The notes beneath the pieces were generated by a model. The model ran no database searches. It was not told where the DNA came from and saw nothing but the letters and a program-made list of their open reading frames with translations. A DNA stretch of 34,522 nt from Beijerinckiaceae bacterium (GTDB lineage: Bacteria; Pseudomonadota; Alphaproteobacteria; Rhizobiales; Beijerinckiaceae). The stretch is taken from positions 1 to 34,522 of the forward strand of contig CANJJI010000035.1 in the NCBI GenBank assembly GCA_947474545.1, in the 5' to 3' direction. Shown one piece after another: positions 15,516 through 24,353 of this stretch (positions are counted from its first letter, which is position 1; each line of letters starts with the position of its first letter). Position numbers and translations under genes: made by a program.

Positions 15516-15591
15516 GTAATACTTGGAAATTCCAGCGGAACGCCGAGCGGTCCGGTTCAGCCAGAGGCACCGGGGGTGCCAGGAGCGTGTA

Positions 15592-15876
15592 ATGTCAACG
15601 TTTGATGTGGTTGCGGATATCATTGCGGAATCGTGCAGTCTGGACCGTGAAAAAATTACACCCGAAAGCAACATCATCGACGATCTCGGCGTCGACAGTC
15701 TGGATTTTCTGGATGTGAACTTCGGTATCGACAAGAAATTCAGCATCACGCTGCCCGTGGAGAAATGGACTCAGGATATCAGTGAAGGCAAAGCCAAGAC
15801 CGAGGATTACTTTGTGGTCGGCAACCTTGCCAAAGCAATCGACGAACTGGTCGCCGCCAAAAAGGCCTCAGGTTGA
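15592..15876 (+). CDS. acpXL: Acyl carrier protein AcpXL for very-long-chain fatty acid synthesis
   Basis: A 94-residue acyl carrier protein specialised for building the C26-C28 hydroxylated chain of alphaproteobacterial lipid A. The 4'-phosphopantetheine site is Ser36 within [12 protein letters not shown] (30-41). The features that separate AcpXL from the housekeeping ACP are present: [17 protein letters not shown] after helix II and the extended loop [19 protein letters not shown]. The ATG at 15592 is preceded by AGGAG at the right distance; an upstream in-frame start would add 23 unconserved residues. It heads the operon acpXL-fabZ-fabF2XL-fabF1XL-adh2XL-lpxXL known from Rhizobium, in the same order. 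Confidence 0.95.
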   Translation: MSTFDVVADIIAESCSLDREKITPESNIIDDLGVDSLDFLDVNFGIDKKFSITLPVEKWTQDISEGKAKTEDYFVVGNLAKAIDELVAAKKASG

Positions 15877-15928
15877 GGACCTGCCGCGTCCTGCGCTCGA
15901 TTTATCGCCATTGGTGTAAGTGAACGCC

Positions 15929-16402
15929 ATGCGGCTTGAATATTTCGAGATGATCGATCAGGTAGCCTCACTCGATACGCAGGCTCGTTCGATTCGTTGT
16001 TTATCGACGGTTCCCCAACATAGCCCTGTTTTTGAGGGACATTTCCCCGGCCATCCATTGGTGCCGGGGGTGTTGCTGATCGAAATGATGGCTCAGGCGT
16101 CCGGCTATCTCGCGCTTGCGTTGAACACGTTCGAAAAGATGGCGTTTCTGGCTTCGGTCAAGGAAGCGAAACTTCGCACCTTTATATTGCCGGGTTCGGC
16201 GATCGAAATCACCGCGCAAGTCGCGCATGAGGGCTCCGGGTTTGTTGTCACCCATGCACAGATCATGTTCGATGAGAAACGCGTCAGCGAAGCCGAACTG
16301 ATGCTTCGTATTCTACCTTTCCCAAATCCGGAGTTTGCGGCCATGATGGCCAAACAGGCGGAACGTCTGGGCCTTGGAAAATTGAGTGAGCGCGGATCGT
16401 GA
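15929..16402 (+). CDS. fabZ: 3-hydroxyacyl-ACP dehydratase of the VLCFA cluster
   Basis: A dehydratase of 157 residues with the hot-dog fold, which removes water from 3-hydroxyacyl-AcpXL during chain elongation. The active-site His38 is in HFPGHPLVPG, and Glu52 lies 14 residues later in IEMMAQASG, the exact spacing of FabZ. The N-terminus MRLEYFEMIDQV matches the cluster-specific form found next to acpXL in Rhizobium. I chose the ATG at 15929 over a GTG three codons upstream. It follows acpXL by 52 bp, and its stop overlaps the GTG start of the next gene (GTGA), so the genes are translationally coupled. Confidence 0.9.
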   Translation: MRLEYFEMIDQVASLDTQARSIRCLSTVPQHSPVFEGHFPGHPLVPGVLLIEMMAQASGYLALALNTFEKMAFLASVKEAKLRTFILPGSAIEITAQVAHEGSGFVVTHAQIMFDEKRVSEAELMLRILPFPNPEFAAMMAKQAERLGLGKLSERGS

Positions 16403-17607
16403 ACGATGTCGTTGTCACAGGCATTGGGCTGGTCAGCTCCCTGGGTGTGGGAGTTGAAAGTCATCACGGCCTTTTCGATGGGCAGTTGCAGCCTGTATTT
16501 GATCGGCAGGCGACAGCCCCCTATCCAATTCACCCGCTGGCGCCAATTGATTTTGATCTACTCATTCCCAAAAAAGGGGATCAACGCCAGATGGATCAAG
16601 GCCAGCGCATCGGCGTTTATGCAGCGGGCCTTGCACTGCAGGATGGCGGCGTACTGGGTGATTTAGAATTTCTGCAGAATACACATTTGATCGTTGCAGC
16701 CGGCGATGGCGAACGCGACGTTGCTGTTGACGAGGAGATCCTCAGCGCTATCAGCTCCGCCGAGGACCGGCAAATTTTTTTCAATCTGTCGATGTCGAAG
16801 AAACTGCGCCCGACCCTGTTCCTGGCGCAACTCCCCAATCTGCTGGCCGGCAATATTTCAATCGTACACGGGGTGACCGGGTCGTCCCGGACCTTTATGG
16901 GCGAACAACCTGCGGGCCTCGACGCCATCGTAACGATGGCAGCGCGCATACGCGCGGGCAGCGTAAACGCGGGTCTTGCTGGAGGCGCTTATTCCGCGCC
17001 GCGCTTCGACATGATGCTGCACTTGGGCCTAGGCGGGGCCATTCTGGAAGGCGAGCCAGCGAGCGTCTGGACGCGCAAAGAACGGGGCGGCGGTATGATC
17101 TGCGGTTCGGTGGGAGCATTCCTACTGCTGGAATCACGCGATCATGCCGAGCGGCGGGGCGCGCGCATCTCCGCAGTCCTTGGACCCGCTTTCTCTGAGC
17201 ACTCGTTCAGAGAGAGCGGCGAAGTCGAGACCTGCGCTGCCGATCTCTGGGCGCGAATGAAACCTTCACTTGCTTCTGGCCCCCTGGGCATTATCTCAGG
17301 CGCCTCGGGAGCCGAACCGGTGACCGCGCAGGAACTGGCTTCGTTTGAACGTCTGCAGGCGCAGCACGAAATCTACATTCGCGGGACAGGCACAATGATC
17401 GGCCATGCACTGGAGGCTACCGCTCCCGCCAATCTCGCTCTCGCATCACTGGCTCTGCGCGAACAGAAATATTTTGCACCCTTTGACGAGACCGGCATCG
17501 AAAAAGATGCGCCGGCGCCGCCCTCACAAATCGTCGTGACCAGCTTCGGCCATTGGCGCGGCGAAGGCATGATCCTGTTGCGCAGCGCACGGGGAGACCG
17601 GGCATGA
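16399..17607 (+). CDS. fabF2XL: Ketosynthase-like FabF2XL, lacking catalytic Cys (chain-length-factor-like)
   Basis: A 402-residue member of the beta-ketoacyl-ACP synthase family. The thiolase fold is recognisable from VVVTGIGLVSSLGVGVE and the C-terminal RGTGTMIGHALEATAPANLA. Where condensing enzymes have the nucleophile motif TAC, this protein reads SIVHGVTGSSRTFMG (154-168) with no Cys. The first catalytic His of the HGT motif is also not visible, the region reading IISGASGAEPVT. The second His (IGH) is kept. This pattern is that of a non-catalytic partner such as the chain length factor of type II polyketide synthases, and it directly precedes the active FabF1XL. A heterodimer that measures the chain is my inference. 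The start is GTG, overlapping the fabZ stop. Confidence 0.85.
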   Translation: MNDVVVTGIGLVSSLGVGVESHHGLFDGQLQPVFDRQATAPYPIHPLAPIDFDLLIPKKGDQRQMDQGQRIGVYAAGLALQDGGVLGDLEFLQNTHLIVAAGDGERDVAVDEEILSAISSAEDRQIFFNLSMSKKLRPTLFLAQLPNLLAGNISIVHGVTGSSRTFMGEQPAGLDAIVTMAARIRAGSVNAGLAGGAYSAPRFDMMLHLGLGGAILEGEPASVWTRKERGGGMICGSVGAFLLLESRDHAERRGARISAVLGPAFSEHSFRESGEVETCAADLWARMKPSLASGPLGIISGASGAEPVTAQELASFERLQAQHEIYIRGTGTMIGHALEATAPANLALASLALREQKYFAPFDETGIEKDAPAPPSQIVVTSFGHWRGEGMILLRSARGDRA

Positions 17608-18875
17608 ATACGTGCGACCGGAAAGGACGTCCTCTCGTCGCTGTTACAGGGCTGGGCATCGTCACATCTCTGGGCCGCAGCAAGGCTGAAAACTGGGCAA
17701 AGCTGACAAGCGGGCAATCGGGGGTCGGCTTCATCAAACGATTTACCACCGAGGGGCTGAAAGCGCATATTGCCGGGTCAATTGACTTCATGCTTCCGGC
17801 CGGCTTCAACTCGCAGGAATTGTCCTATGCGCTCGCAGAAGACGCCGCGCGCGAAGCGCTGGATGAGGCCGGAATGAACGGAGCCAATGCATTCCCAGGC
17901 CCTCTGTTCATCGCGGTTCCTCCCGCCGAAATCTCATGGAGAACCCGCGAAGATTTGGCCGCGACGCTGCCAGCCGGCTCGCCTGTCACGTATGCGGCCA
18001 TGATTCAGAAAAATTTCGGCAAGCGCCGGGATATCCTTGATGCATTTTCGATGGGCCGCGTTGGCGATTTGATCGCGCAACGCTTCGGGACGCGGGGATC
18101 GCCGATTTCCATTTCGACGGCCTGCGCTTCGGGGGCCACAGCGGTGCAGATGGGCGTCGATGCCATTCGCTTTGGCCTGACCAATGCGGCGCTCGCTATC
18201 GGTACTGACGGGTCCATTAATGTGGAGAGCGTGATCCGTTTTTCTCTTCTGTCTGCGCTTTCCATGCACGAAGATCCGCCGCAGGAAGCCTCGCGGCCAT
18301 TTTCGCACAAACGGGACGGCTTTGTGATGGCTGAGGGCGCAGCGGCGCTTGTGCTGGAAAATTTCGACACAGCCCGCGCCCGTGGCGCGGAAATCCTCGG
18401 CATCGTCGCGGGCTGCGGCGAGAGGGCGGATACGTTTCATCGCACCCGTTCCAATCCTGATGGTTCAGCCATCGTCGGCGCAATCAACAATGCGCTTGAA
18501 GATGCCGGAATGGGCCCGGATGAAATCGACTATATCAATGCGCATGGCACAAGCACGCCGGAAAATGACAAGATGGAAGCGCTTGCCTGCATGGCGGTTT
18601 TCGGGGAACGCATGAAGGCTCTCCCCATCTCCTCCAACAAGTCGATGATTGGCCACACGCTGACAGCAGCCGGGGCAGTGGAAGCCGTGATATCATTGCT
18701 GACGATCCGCCACGGCGTCTTGCCGCCGACAATCAATTATCGTGAACCTGATCCCGCCATACCATTCGACGTTGTTCCCAATATCGCACGGGCGCAGAAA
18801 GTTAATCGCGTCATGTCGAACTCATTCGGATTTGGCGGGCAGAATGTTTCGCTGATATTTCAATCTCCACCCTGA
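17604..18875 (+). CDS. fabF1XL: Beta-ketoacyl-ACP synthase FabF1XL
   Basis: An active condensing enzyme of 423 residues that extends acyl-AcpXL by two carbons with malonyl-ACP. The full catalytic triad is visible: Cys174 in ISTACASGATAV, His314 in INAHGTSTPENDKMEA and His351 in SNKSMIGHTLTAAGAVEA. The ATG at 17604 overlaps the preceding stop (ATGA), and the N-terminus continues RPLVAVTGLGIVTSLG. It differs from its neighbour FabF2XL, which has no nucleophile. The closing FGFGGQNVSLIF is the standard family end. A 50-bp gap with GAGG before the next ATG separates it from adh2XL. Confidence 0.95.
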   Translation: MNTCDRKGRPLVAVTGLGIVTSLGRSKAENWAKLTSGQSGVGFIKRFTTEGLKAHIAGSIDFMLPAGFNSQELSYALAEDAAREALDEAGMNGANAFPGPLFIAVPPAEISWRTREDLAATLPAGSPVTYAAMIQKNFGKRRDILDAFSMGRVGDLIAQRFGTRGSPISISTACASGATAVQMGVDAIRFGLTNAALAIGTDGSINVESVIRFSLLSALSMHEDPPQEASRPFSHKRDGFVMAEGAAALVLENFDTARARGAEILGIVAGCGERADTFHRTRSNPDGSAIVGAINNALEDAGMGPDEIDYINAHGTSTPENDKMEALACMAVFGERMKALPISSNKSMIGHTLTAAGAVEAVISLLTIRHGVLPPTINYREPDPAIPFDVVPNIARAQKVNRVMSNSFGFGGQNVSLIFQSPP

Positions 18876-18925
18876 ACGGTTTAGCGCCGCTATGATATAT
18901 CGGTTGTGGATATAACGAGGTTATC

Positions 18926-19954
18926 ATGCGGGCGCTTCGCCTTGTCGCCGAACAACAACTGGAACTCCACGATATTGCCGCCCCTGGTCCGCCCCAGGCA
19001 GGCGAAGTGGCAATCCGCGTGCACGCCGTCGCACTCAATCATATTGATGTATGGGGCTATCGCGGCATGGCGTTCGCCAAACGAAAGTTTCCGCTGATTG
19101 TGGGTGTCGAAGCAGCTGGCGAAATCACGGCGCTGGGGGCTGGCGTGCCGCACCTGTCTATCGGCCAGTACGTCGTGATGTATGGCGCGCGCACCTGCGG
19201 GGAATGCAGCGCCTGCCACGCCGGCCGCGACAATCTTTGCGAAAACCCCGGTGGCGTCATGGGTTTTCATATTGACGGATTTGCCTGCGAACAGGTGAAT
19301 ATGCCTGCCAGACTTGTTATCCCCGTGCCAAAGGGCGTGTCCATCACCGATGCGGCCTGCGCTGCTGTCACTTTTTCCACCGTGGAACATATGTTGTTTG
19401 ACAATGCCGGACTTCTGCGCGGCGAAACCTTACTTGTGCACGCTGGCGGTTCAGGCATCGGCACGGCCGCCATAACACTGGCAAAAGCAGCAGGATGTTC
19501 TGTCATCACAACAGTGGGCCACATTGTGAAAGGCGCAAAGGCGCGCGCGCTGGGCGCTGATCACGTCATCAATTATCGTGAGGAGCGTTTCGAACATATC
19601 GTACGCAAACTGACGAACAAGCGCGGGGTTGATGTCGTATTTGAACACACTGGCGCAAATACCTGGAGCGGTTCGTTGCTGTCTCTTCGCAGAGGCGGGC
19701 GGCTGGTGACATGTGGCGCAACGTCCGGCCCTTCGGGACAGATCAACCTGATGCAATTGTTTCAGCAACAATACAGGATCATCGGATCGTTTGGCGCGTC
19801 CATCCGCAATATCGGCGATGGCCTGCAAAAAATGGCGATTGGCCTCAGGCCAACAATTGACACAGAAGTTGCGATGGAGAATTTCGGCGATTGCCTTGAG
19901 AGAATGCGTAACCGCGACGTTTTCGGCAAACTGGTCGTGCATATCGGGCCATGA
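18926..19954 (+). CDS. adh2XL: Zinc-binding dehydrogenase of the VLCFA cluster
   Basis: A medium-chain dehydrogenase/reductase of 342 residues. The N-terminal GroES-like domain has the structural zinc ligands Cys91, Cys94, Cys97 and Cys105 (CGECSACHAGRDNLC), and the Rossmann domain has LLVHAGGSGIGTAAITLAKA. In the Rhizobium cluster the equivalent gene is thought to serve as the enoyl or keto reductase of VLCFA synthesis; the exact step has not been shown here. The usual catalytic-zinc Cys of alcohol dehydrogenases is replaced near residue 39 (ALNHIDVWGYRG), as in quinone or enoyl reductases, which favours a reductase acting on acyl thioesters. It overlaps lpxXL by 4 bases. Confidence 0.9.
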   Translation: MRALRLVAEQQLELHDIAAPGPPQAGEVAIRVHAVALNHIDVWGYRGMAFAKRKFPLIVGVEAAGEITALGAGVPHLSIGQYVVMYGARTCGECSACHAGRDNLCENPGGVMGFHIDGFACEQVNMPARLVIPVPKGVSITDAACAAVTFSTVEHMLFDNAGLLRGETLLVHAGGSGIGTAAITLAKAAGCSVITTVGHIVKGAKARALGADHVINYREERFEHIVRKLTNKRGVDVVFEHTGANTWSGSLLSLRRGGRLVTCGATSGPSGQINLMQLFQQQYRIIGSFGASIRNIGDGLQKMAIGLRPTIDTEVAMENFGDCLERMRNRDVFGKLVVHIGP

Positions 19955-20874
19955 ACGGGCGCAGGATTCTCATATTAGCAAATGCAATCTTTCGTACAGT
20001 GCGCGACATGGCGGTTGCCTTAGTTGCACTGCTTTTTTTTGGCATTACGTTCGTGCTTCCCCAACGCATTATTGTGCGCGCAACCGGTTTTCTAGCGCGC
20101 GTAATCGGTATGCGGATGCCCCAATTGTACCGGAATGGAATGCACAATCTTGCGCTAGCGTTTCCGGAAAAAACACCAGCGGAACATCGCGCAATCCTCC
20201 GCCAGTCCTGGGATAATATGGGCCGCACCGCCGCCGAATATTTTTTCATTAAACAGATCTGGGACTTTGATCCGGCAGCGCGCCAGCCAGGCCAGATCGA
20301 AATTTCCGGCGAAGAGATTTTCATCCGGCTAGCCAGCGACAACAAGCCTGCGATCATCCTCGCGGCGCATCTTGCCAATTGGGAATTACCTATGATCGCC
20401 GCCGAACGGCACGGATTGGACGCAACGGCGCTCTATGCGCGGCCTCGAAACAGATGGATCGCCGGGATGGTGACTGCGCGTCGTCAGTCCTCCATGAATT
20501 CGCTGGTCATGTCCGGCCCCGGCGCCTTGCAGCGGCTGGCGCGAGCGCTGGAAGCGGGGTCGCATCTGGGCCTGCTCATCGATCAGTATTTTATAGGAGG
20601 CCCGGTGATCAATATGTTCGGGCATTCCACGGCGGCCAATCCGATCTTCGCGCGGCTCGCCAGATTGTTCGAATGTCCGGTGCATATGGTGCGGGTGATA
20701 CGTCTTCCGGGCGATCGTTTCAGAGTTGAATTAGGAGAAGAACTGATCCTGCCGCGCGACGGCAATGGGCGCGTCGATATCACGGCATCGCTTCAAATGG
20801 CTGCCAATGTGATTGAAGGCTGGGTGCGTGAACATCCCGAGCAATGGCTCTGGGTCCATCGCCGCTGGCGCTGA
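19951..20874 (+). CDS. lpxXL: VLCFA lipid A acyltransferase LpxXL
   Basis: A 307-residue inner membrane acyltransferase of the LpxL/LpxM (HtrB) family, which transfers the long chain from AcpXL to lipid A. One N-terminal transmembrane helix (AVALVALLFFGITFVL) anchors it. The catalytic HX4E motif is HLANWE (His140-Glu145) and the family end is EQWLWVHRRWR. Its position as last gene of the acpXL operon, overlapping the preceding stop (ATGA), identifies it as the VLCFA-specific member, distinct from the second LpxL-like gene on the opposite strand. It converges with the gnnA-like gene, the stops being 34 bp apart. Confidence 0.9.
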   Translation: MNGRRILILANAIFRTVRDMAVALVALLFFGITFVLPQRIIVRATGFLARVIGMRMPQLYRNGMHNLALAFPEKTPAEHRAILRQSWDNMGRTAAEYFFIKQIWDFDPAARQPGQIEISGEEIFIRLASDNKPAIILAAHLANWELPMIAAERHGLDATALYARPRNRWIAGMVTARRQSSMNSLVMSGPGALQRLARALEAGSHLGLLIDQYFIGGPVINMFGHSTAANPIFARLARLFECPVHMVRVIRLPGDRFRVELGEELILPRDGNGRVDITASLQMAANVIEGWVREHPEQWLWVHRRWR

Positions 20875-20908
20875 TTCATCGGCACAGGCGCCCCTCATCT
20901 GAGCAAGC

Positions 20909-21904
20909 TCAGTCTATGACAGACCCATTAATGCGATCGAGGTACTTGCGAACGCTCGCGTTCAGTTCGGCTGCAATCTTGACCGCTTCCAGGCCAGCCT
21001 GCCCATCTACTGTTGGCTTTTTGCGTTGGCGGACACAGGTCAAAAATTCCGCAATCTCATTGGCCAGGCTGTCTTCCCGCGGAATATCGAGAACCTCAAT
21101 GGCGATGTCTTTGGCGCTGATCTGACTGACATCCCCTTTAAGGGAGTATCTGAAAATGCGATGTGCCACGAAATCACAGACCATGTAGCTGCCGGGCTGA
21201 AACACCCGCAAGCTGCGTTCCACTTTATGGCTGACCCGGCTTGCCGTTATATTGGCGACACAGCCAGATTCAAATATCAGACGCGCGTTGGCAAGATCGA
21301 GCTTGCCGCTGAACAATTGTGTGCCCACGGCGCTGACGTCGACGACTTTTGATTTTGCCAGCCCTATGATCATGTCGATGTCGTGGATCATCATGTCGAA
21401 GATGACGTCAGCGTCCAGAATCCGATCATGCCATGGCGATATACGATTACATTCGAAATAGACCGGTTTTTCTACGCGAGGAACAAGAGCGCGAAAGCAC
21501 GAAGAAAAACGTTCGATATGCCCAACCTGAAGTATACGGCCCTTTTCATGTGCCAAACCCGTCAGGCGTTCCGCCGATCCTATGTCGTCGCACAATGGTT
21601 TCTCGACAAGCGTATCGATACCTCCCTGCAGTAGATCATGCGCGACAGCGAAATGAGATGAGGCGGGTACGACGACACTTGCGGCGTCTACTTTCCCAAT
21701 GAGATCGCGATGATCGTAAAAGGGTACGCAGCCATATTCGCGCGCAACCGCATCAGCCGCGTCGTGATTTGTGTCGACCACAGCCACCAGATCAGCAAGT
21801 GGGGTTTCTGCAAGGTGCCTTGCATGAAAACGGCCGAAGCGACCAACGCCAACAACGGCAACCTTTAGCCTCTTGGGAGTATGGTCCGGCGCCACGAGAT
21901 TCAA
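20909..21904 (-). CDS. gnnA: Gfo/Idh/MocA-family dehydrogenase, probable UDP-GlcNAc 3-dehydrogenase (GnnA)
   Basis: An NAD(P)-dependent oxidoreductase of 331 residues. The Rossmann motif is VAVVGVGRFGRFHARHLAE (Gly19, 21 and 24), the lysine motif is TLVEKPLCDD (Lys102), and the substrate-side histidine motif is MMIHDIDM (His174). In Leptospira and Acidithiobacillus, GnnA oxidises the 3-OH of UDP-GlcNAc before GnnB aminates it, giving a GlcN3N lipid A. Homologues lie among lipid A genes in many alphaproteobacteria, and here the gene ends a run of such genes. The aminotransferase GnnB is not in the window, so assignment is by family and context. The start is a TTG at 21904 with AGG six bases upstream; GTG at 21895 is an alternative. 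Confidence 0.65.
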   Translation of the reverse strand: MNLVAPDHTPKRLKVAVVGVGRFGRFHARHLAETPLADLVAVVDTNHDAADAVAREYGCVPFYDHRDLIGKVDAASVVVPASSHFAVAHDLLQGGIDTLVEKPLCDDIGSAERLTGLAHEKGRILQVGHIERFSSCFRALVPRVEKPVYFECNRISPWHDRILDADVIFDMMIHDIDMIIGLAKSKVVDVSAVGTQLFSGKLDLANARLIFESGCVANITASRVSHKVERSLRVFQPGSYMVCDFVAHRIFRYSLKGDVSQISAKDIAIEVLDIPREDSLANEIAEFLTCVRQRKKPTVDGQAGLEAVKIAAELNASVRKYLDRINGSVID

Positions 21905-22147
21905 GTCATACCTGCTTTCAATTCCAACGAACCCAACTCGATGCCCAAAAGCACAGGCTCAACTCAAGACAGCGCACGTGCCAGAGCTTGTAAATCAACC
22001 GTCCAGCCGGGCCAACATATTTCAAGCACCTAACCGCCGGTGTCATGTTTCATTCAAACATTCCCGGAGCAGTTGAGCAATAGCCGCGAGAACACCCCAG
22101 TTGCGGCGAATTTTCTTTTCTCCATTCAGGATCGACCCCGCTGACAT

Positions 22148-23059
22148 TCAATCGGCTATCGACCGTCTTGCCCACCACATCCACTGTTCTGGTGTCTCTC
22201 GTATCCAGTTTTCAAATTGCTGGGCCATAGCGGCCGTCATTTTATGCAGATCGGCATTGCGATCCCAAGTTCTTTCGACCGGCAATTCCCTCACATCGAC
22301 AATAAAACGGGAGCCGTTATCCAGCCGTCTGCATCGGGCCAGCCAGATCCGTGCTTCGGCGTGGCGGGCCAATATTGCTGCCGCCGGTGTAAATTTGGCC
22401 TCATGCCCGAAAAACGGAACTGTAAACGGGGCCGTCCTGTCGGTCTGGTCGCAAACCAGGCCAAGATGGCCGCCATTTTTTAGAACCTTGATCGTTGCAA
22501 TAGAAGCGGCGTCGACGGGCATAGCGCCTTTAGCCTCCCGGCCCTTGAACAGGAGCCCGCCGGGATAATAAGGGGTCCGGGTTTCGCGCAGGAGCCGGTC
22601 CAGATAGGGATTGCGCATGGGACGATAGACGCCGGTCAACTTGCCGCCGCATTTGCTGCAGGCCATGCCTGCTATTTCCCAATTTCCCATGTGAAGGGTG
22701 ACGGCAATAGCTGGCACAGGCCCTCGCAAGATCCCCTCCAGCATTTCGCACTGCTCGACCTCGATGCGTTTGTCGTCAGCCAGAATTCGCTCCAGCAGGA
22801 ACATCTCAGCGATGGTCCGGCCTGTATTGCGCCACATCGCCAGGGCAATTTGTTTGCGTTCCGCCTCTGGCTTATCAGGAAAAGCGGCAGCCAGATTTGC
22901 AAGCGCCCGCTTGTGGAGTGACGAATAGGGCGCGGCAAAAGCCACTGCAGCCCCGACTGCTTCCGCCGCAGCGTCAAGCGGGAACAACCGTATGAACGCC
23001 CGGAACGTCAGTACGGCGGCGTATTCCAGCCTGAAAATAATATCTTTGAAGATTGACAT
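22148..23059 (-). CDS. LpxL/HtrB-family lipid A acyltransferase, second copy
   Basis: An inner membrane acyltransferase of 303 residues. The catalytic HX4E motif is HMGNWE (His123-Glu128), followed by GKLTGVYRPMRNPYLDRLL, the LVCDQTDR block and FFGHEAKFTPAAAILARH, and the end is ETPEQWMWWARRS. It is clearly different from LpxXL and probably adds a normal-length secondary chain to lipid A. The ATG at 23059 is preferred; a TTG at 23080 would add seven residues. It lies 55 bp after the heptosyltransferase-like gene and 243 bp before the gnnA-like start. The 243-bp interval (21905-22147) has no coding sequence that I can support. Confidence 0.9.
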   Translation of the reverse strand: MSIFKDIIFRLEYAAVLTFRAFIRLFPLDAAAEAVGAAVAFAAPYSSLHKRALANLAAAFPDKPEAERKQIALAMWRNTGRTIAEMFLLERILADDKRIEVEQCEMLEGILRGPVPAIAVTLHMGNWEIAGMACSKCGGKLTGVYRPMRNPYLDRLLRETRTPYYPGGLLFKGREAKGAMPVDAASIATIKVLKNGGHLGLVCDQTDRTAPFTVPFFGHEAKFTPAAAILARHAEARIWLARCRRLDNGSRFIVDVRELPVERTWDRNADLHKMTAAMAQQFENWIRETPEQWMWWARRSIAD

Positions 23060-23114
23060 GGCTGTCTTGTCAGCGATCAAAATTCGAATGATTACAAGTT
23101 CGGAGCATATCCTG

Positions 23115-24269
23115 CTAATTTCCCGGCAGTTGGTTTTCCATGGCTTCGATTACCCGCTCAGGAGAGATTTCGCGCATGCAGGCATGATCGTGTTTACAGC
23201 GTGCGAGATCACGCAGGAAGCATGGAGAACATTCTACACCAGCCGACAAGACCAGATCAGGCCGCTTGTAAGGCCCGACCCATTTGGGGTTGGTGGGACC
23301 AAACAGGGCAAAGGCTGTTTTTCCGAGTGCTGTCGCCAGATGCATCGGACCGGAATCATTGGCGAGTATGAGAGAGGAGCGCTGCATCAGTGCAGCCATT
23401 TCAGCCAGCGTTGTCTGGAGTACAATTGCGCCCGGCGCCGCCTCTGCAATTCGCAGGCATTTGTCCGCCTCATTGGGCGCGCCAGTCAGGATCACCGGAA
23501 AGCCTCGCGCCAGAAAATGCCGCGCGACAGCCGCATATCCCTCCGGCAACCAGTGCTTGGTTTCCCATAGCGTCCCCGGCGTTAGCAAGATCGGCGGCCT
23601 GCTGGATCCACCGATTGTTTCTCGCAGGAGCTCGTCGACGCGCTGAACCGCATTCGGACGGAGGGGAATTTCGCAGTCCGCTGGTTGTGAAGGAATGCCC
23701 AGCATATTGGCTGCCAGAAGGTTCCGGTCGATTGGATGCATGTTGAGCGTGGGCAAGGAAATCGGATGGGTATAGGCGAGCCAAGCGCCCTCCCGCGAGC
23801 CCTTCCAGGCACGCTGGATCGAGCCTTCGGGAAGCAATTTTCCGGCAGATTCCCAAACGGCTTTGCGCGGACGTTCAAAACCCATGCGAACCGGCGCTCC
23901 TGTGACCATAGCGACAAAGCCGCTTCGCAGCTGTCCCTGCATATCGATAACAAGATCGTAGCGGGCAGCGCGCAGCCGCGACAACATGGCGACAAAACGG
24001 TGATCGCGAACCAGACGCACGAAATGCGTAAATCCGTTCCAGTTATATTGGGGAACTTCGGTTTGATTTTCGCCGTAGACAATAACGTTGTCGAGACCTG
24101 GAAGACCGCTGATGAATTCGGCAGGCGTCGGCTTGGAAATCCAATCGATGCGCGCGTCAGGATAATGGCGGCGGAGCGCCTTGAACAATGGAACCGTATG
24201 TATAACGTCCCCGATCGCCGATAGCTTGATCAGCAATATCCGTTCGAATTTGCGATCAGATAGCGTCAT
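23115..24269 (-). CDS. GT9-family glycosyltransferase (heptosyltransferase-like)
   Basis: A GT-B fold enzyme of 384 residues related to WaaC/WaaF, which transfer heptose to the LPS inner core at the inner membrane face. The N-terminus ILLIKLSAIGDVIHTVPLFK is the standard acceptor-side motif. The donor side shows LTPGTLWETKHWLPEGYAAV and ANDSGPMHLATALGKTAFAL, then LFGPTNPKWVGPY. A Cys-rich tail follows (GVECSPCFLRDLARCKHDHA), also usual in this family. I took the ATG at 24269, which places MTLSDRKFE before the conserved block; an ATG at 24302 adds 11 residues without a ribosome site. Alphaproteobacterial GT9 enzymes near lipid A genes are not always heptose-specific. Confidence 0.85.
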   Translation of the reverse strand: MTLSDRKFERILLIKLSAIGDVIHTVPLFKALRRHYPDARIDWISKPTPAEFISGLPGLDNVIVYGENQTEVPQYNWNGFTHFVRLVRDHRFVAMLSRLRAARYDLVIDMQGQLRSGFVAMVTGAPVRMGFERPRKAVWESAGKLLPEGSIQRAWKGSREGAWLAYTHPISLPTLNMHPIDRNLLAANMLGIPSQPADCEIPLRPNAVQRVDELLRETIGGSSRPPILLTPGTLWETKHWLPEGYAAVARHFLARGFPVILTGAPNEADKCLRIAEAAPGAIVLQTTLAEMAALMQRSSLILANDSGPMHLATALGKTAFALFGPTNPKWVGPYKRPDLVLSAGVECSPCFLRDLARCKHDHACMREISPERVIEAMENQLPGN

Positions 24270-24353
24270 TTTACTCTGCTGAACCTTTGGAATAACGCCC
24301 ATTTATTGCACTTTGGCGCCACGTGGGTACGACAGCTGGCGTGGCTGTCTCCT

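Noticed and set aside
20899-20912. Small inverted repeat CTGAGC/GCTCAG between lpxXL and the gnnA-like gene, considered as a terminator
   Set aside because: The stem is 6 bp with a 2-nt loop and no T run on either strand.
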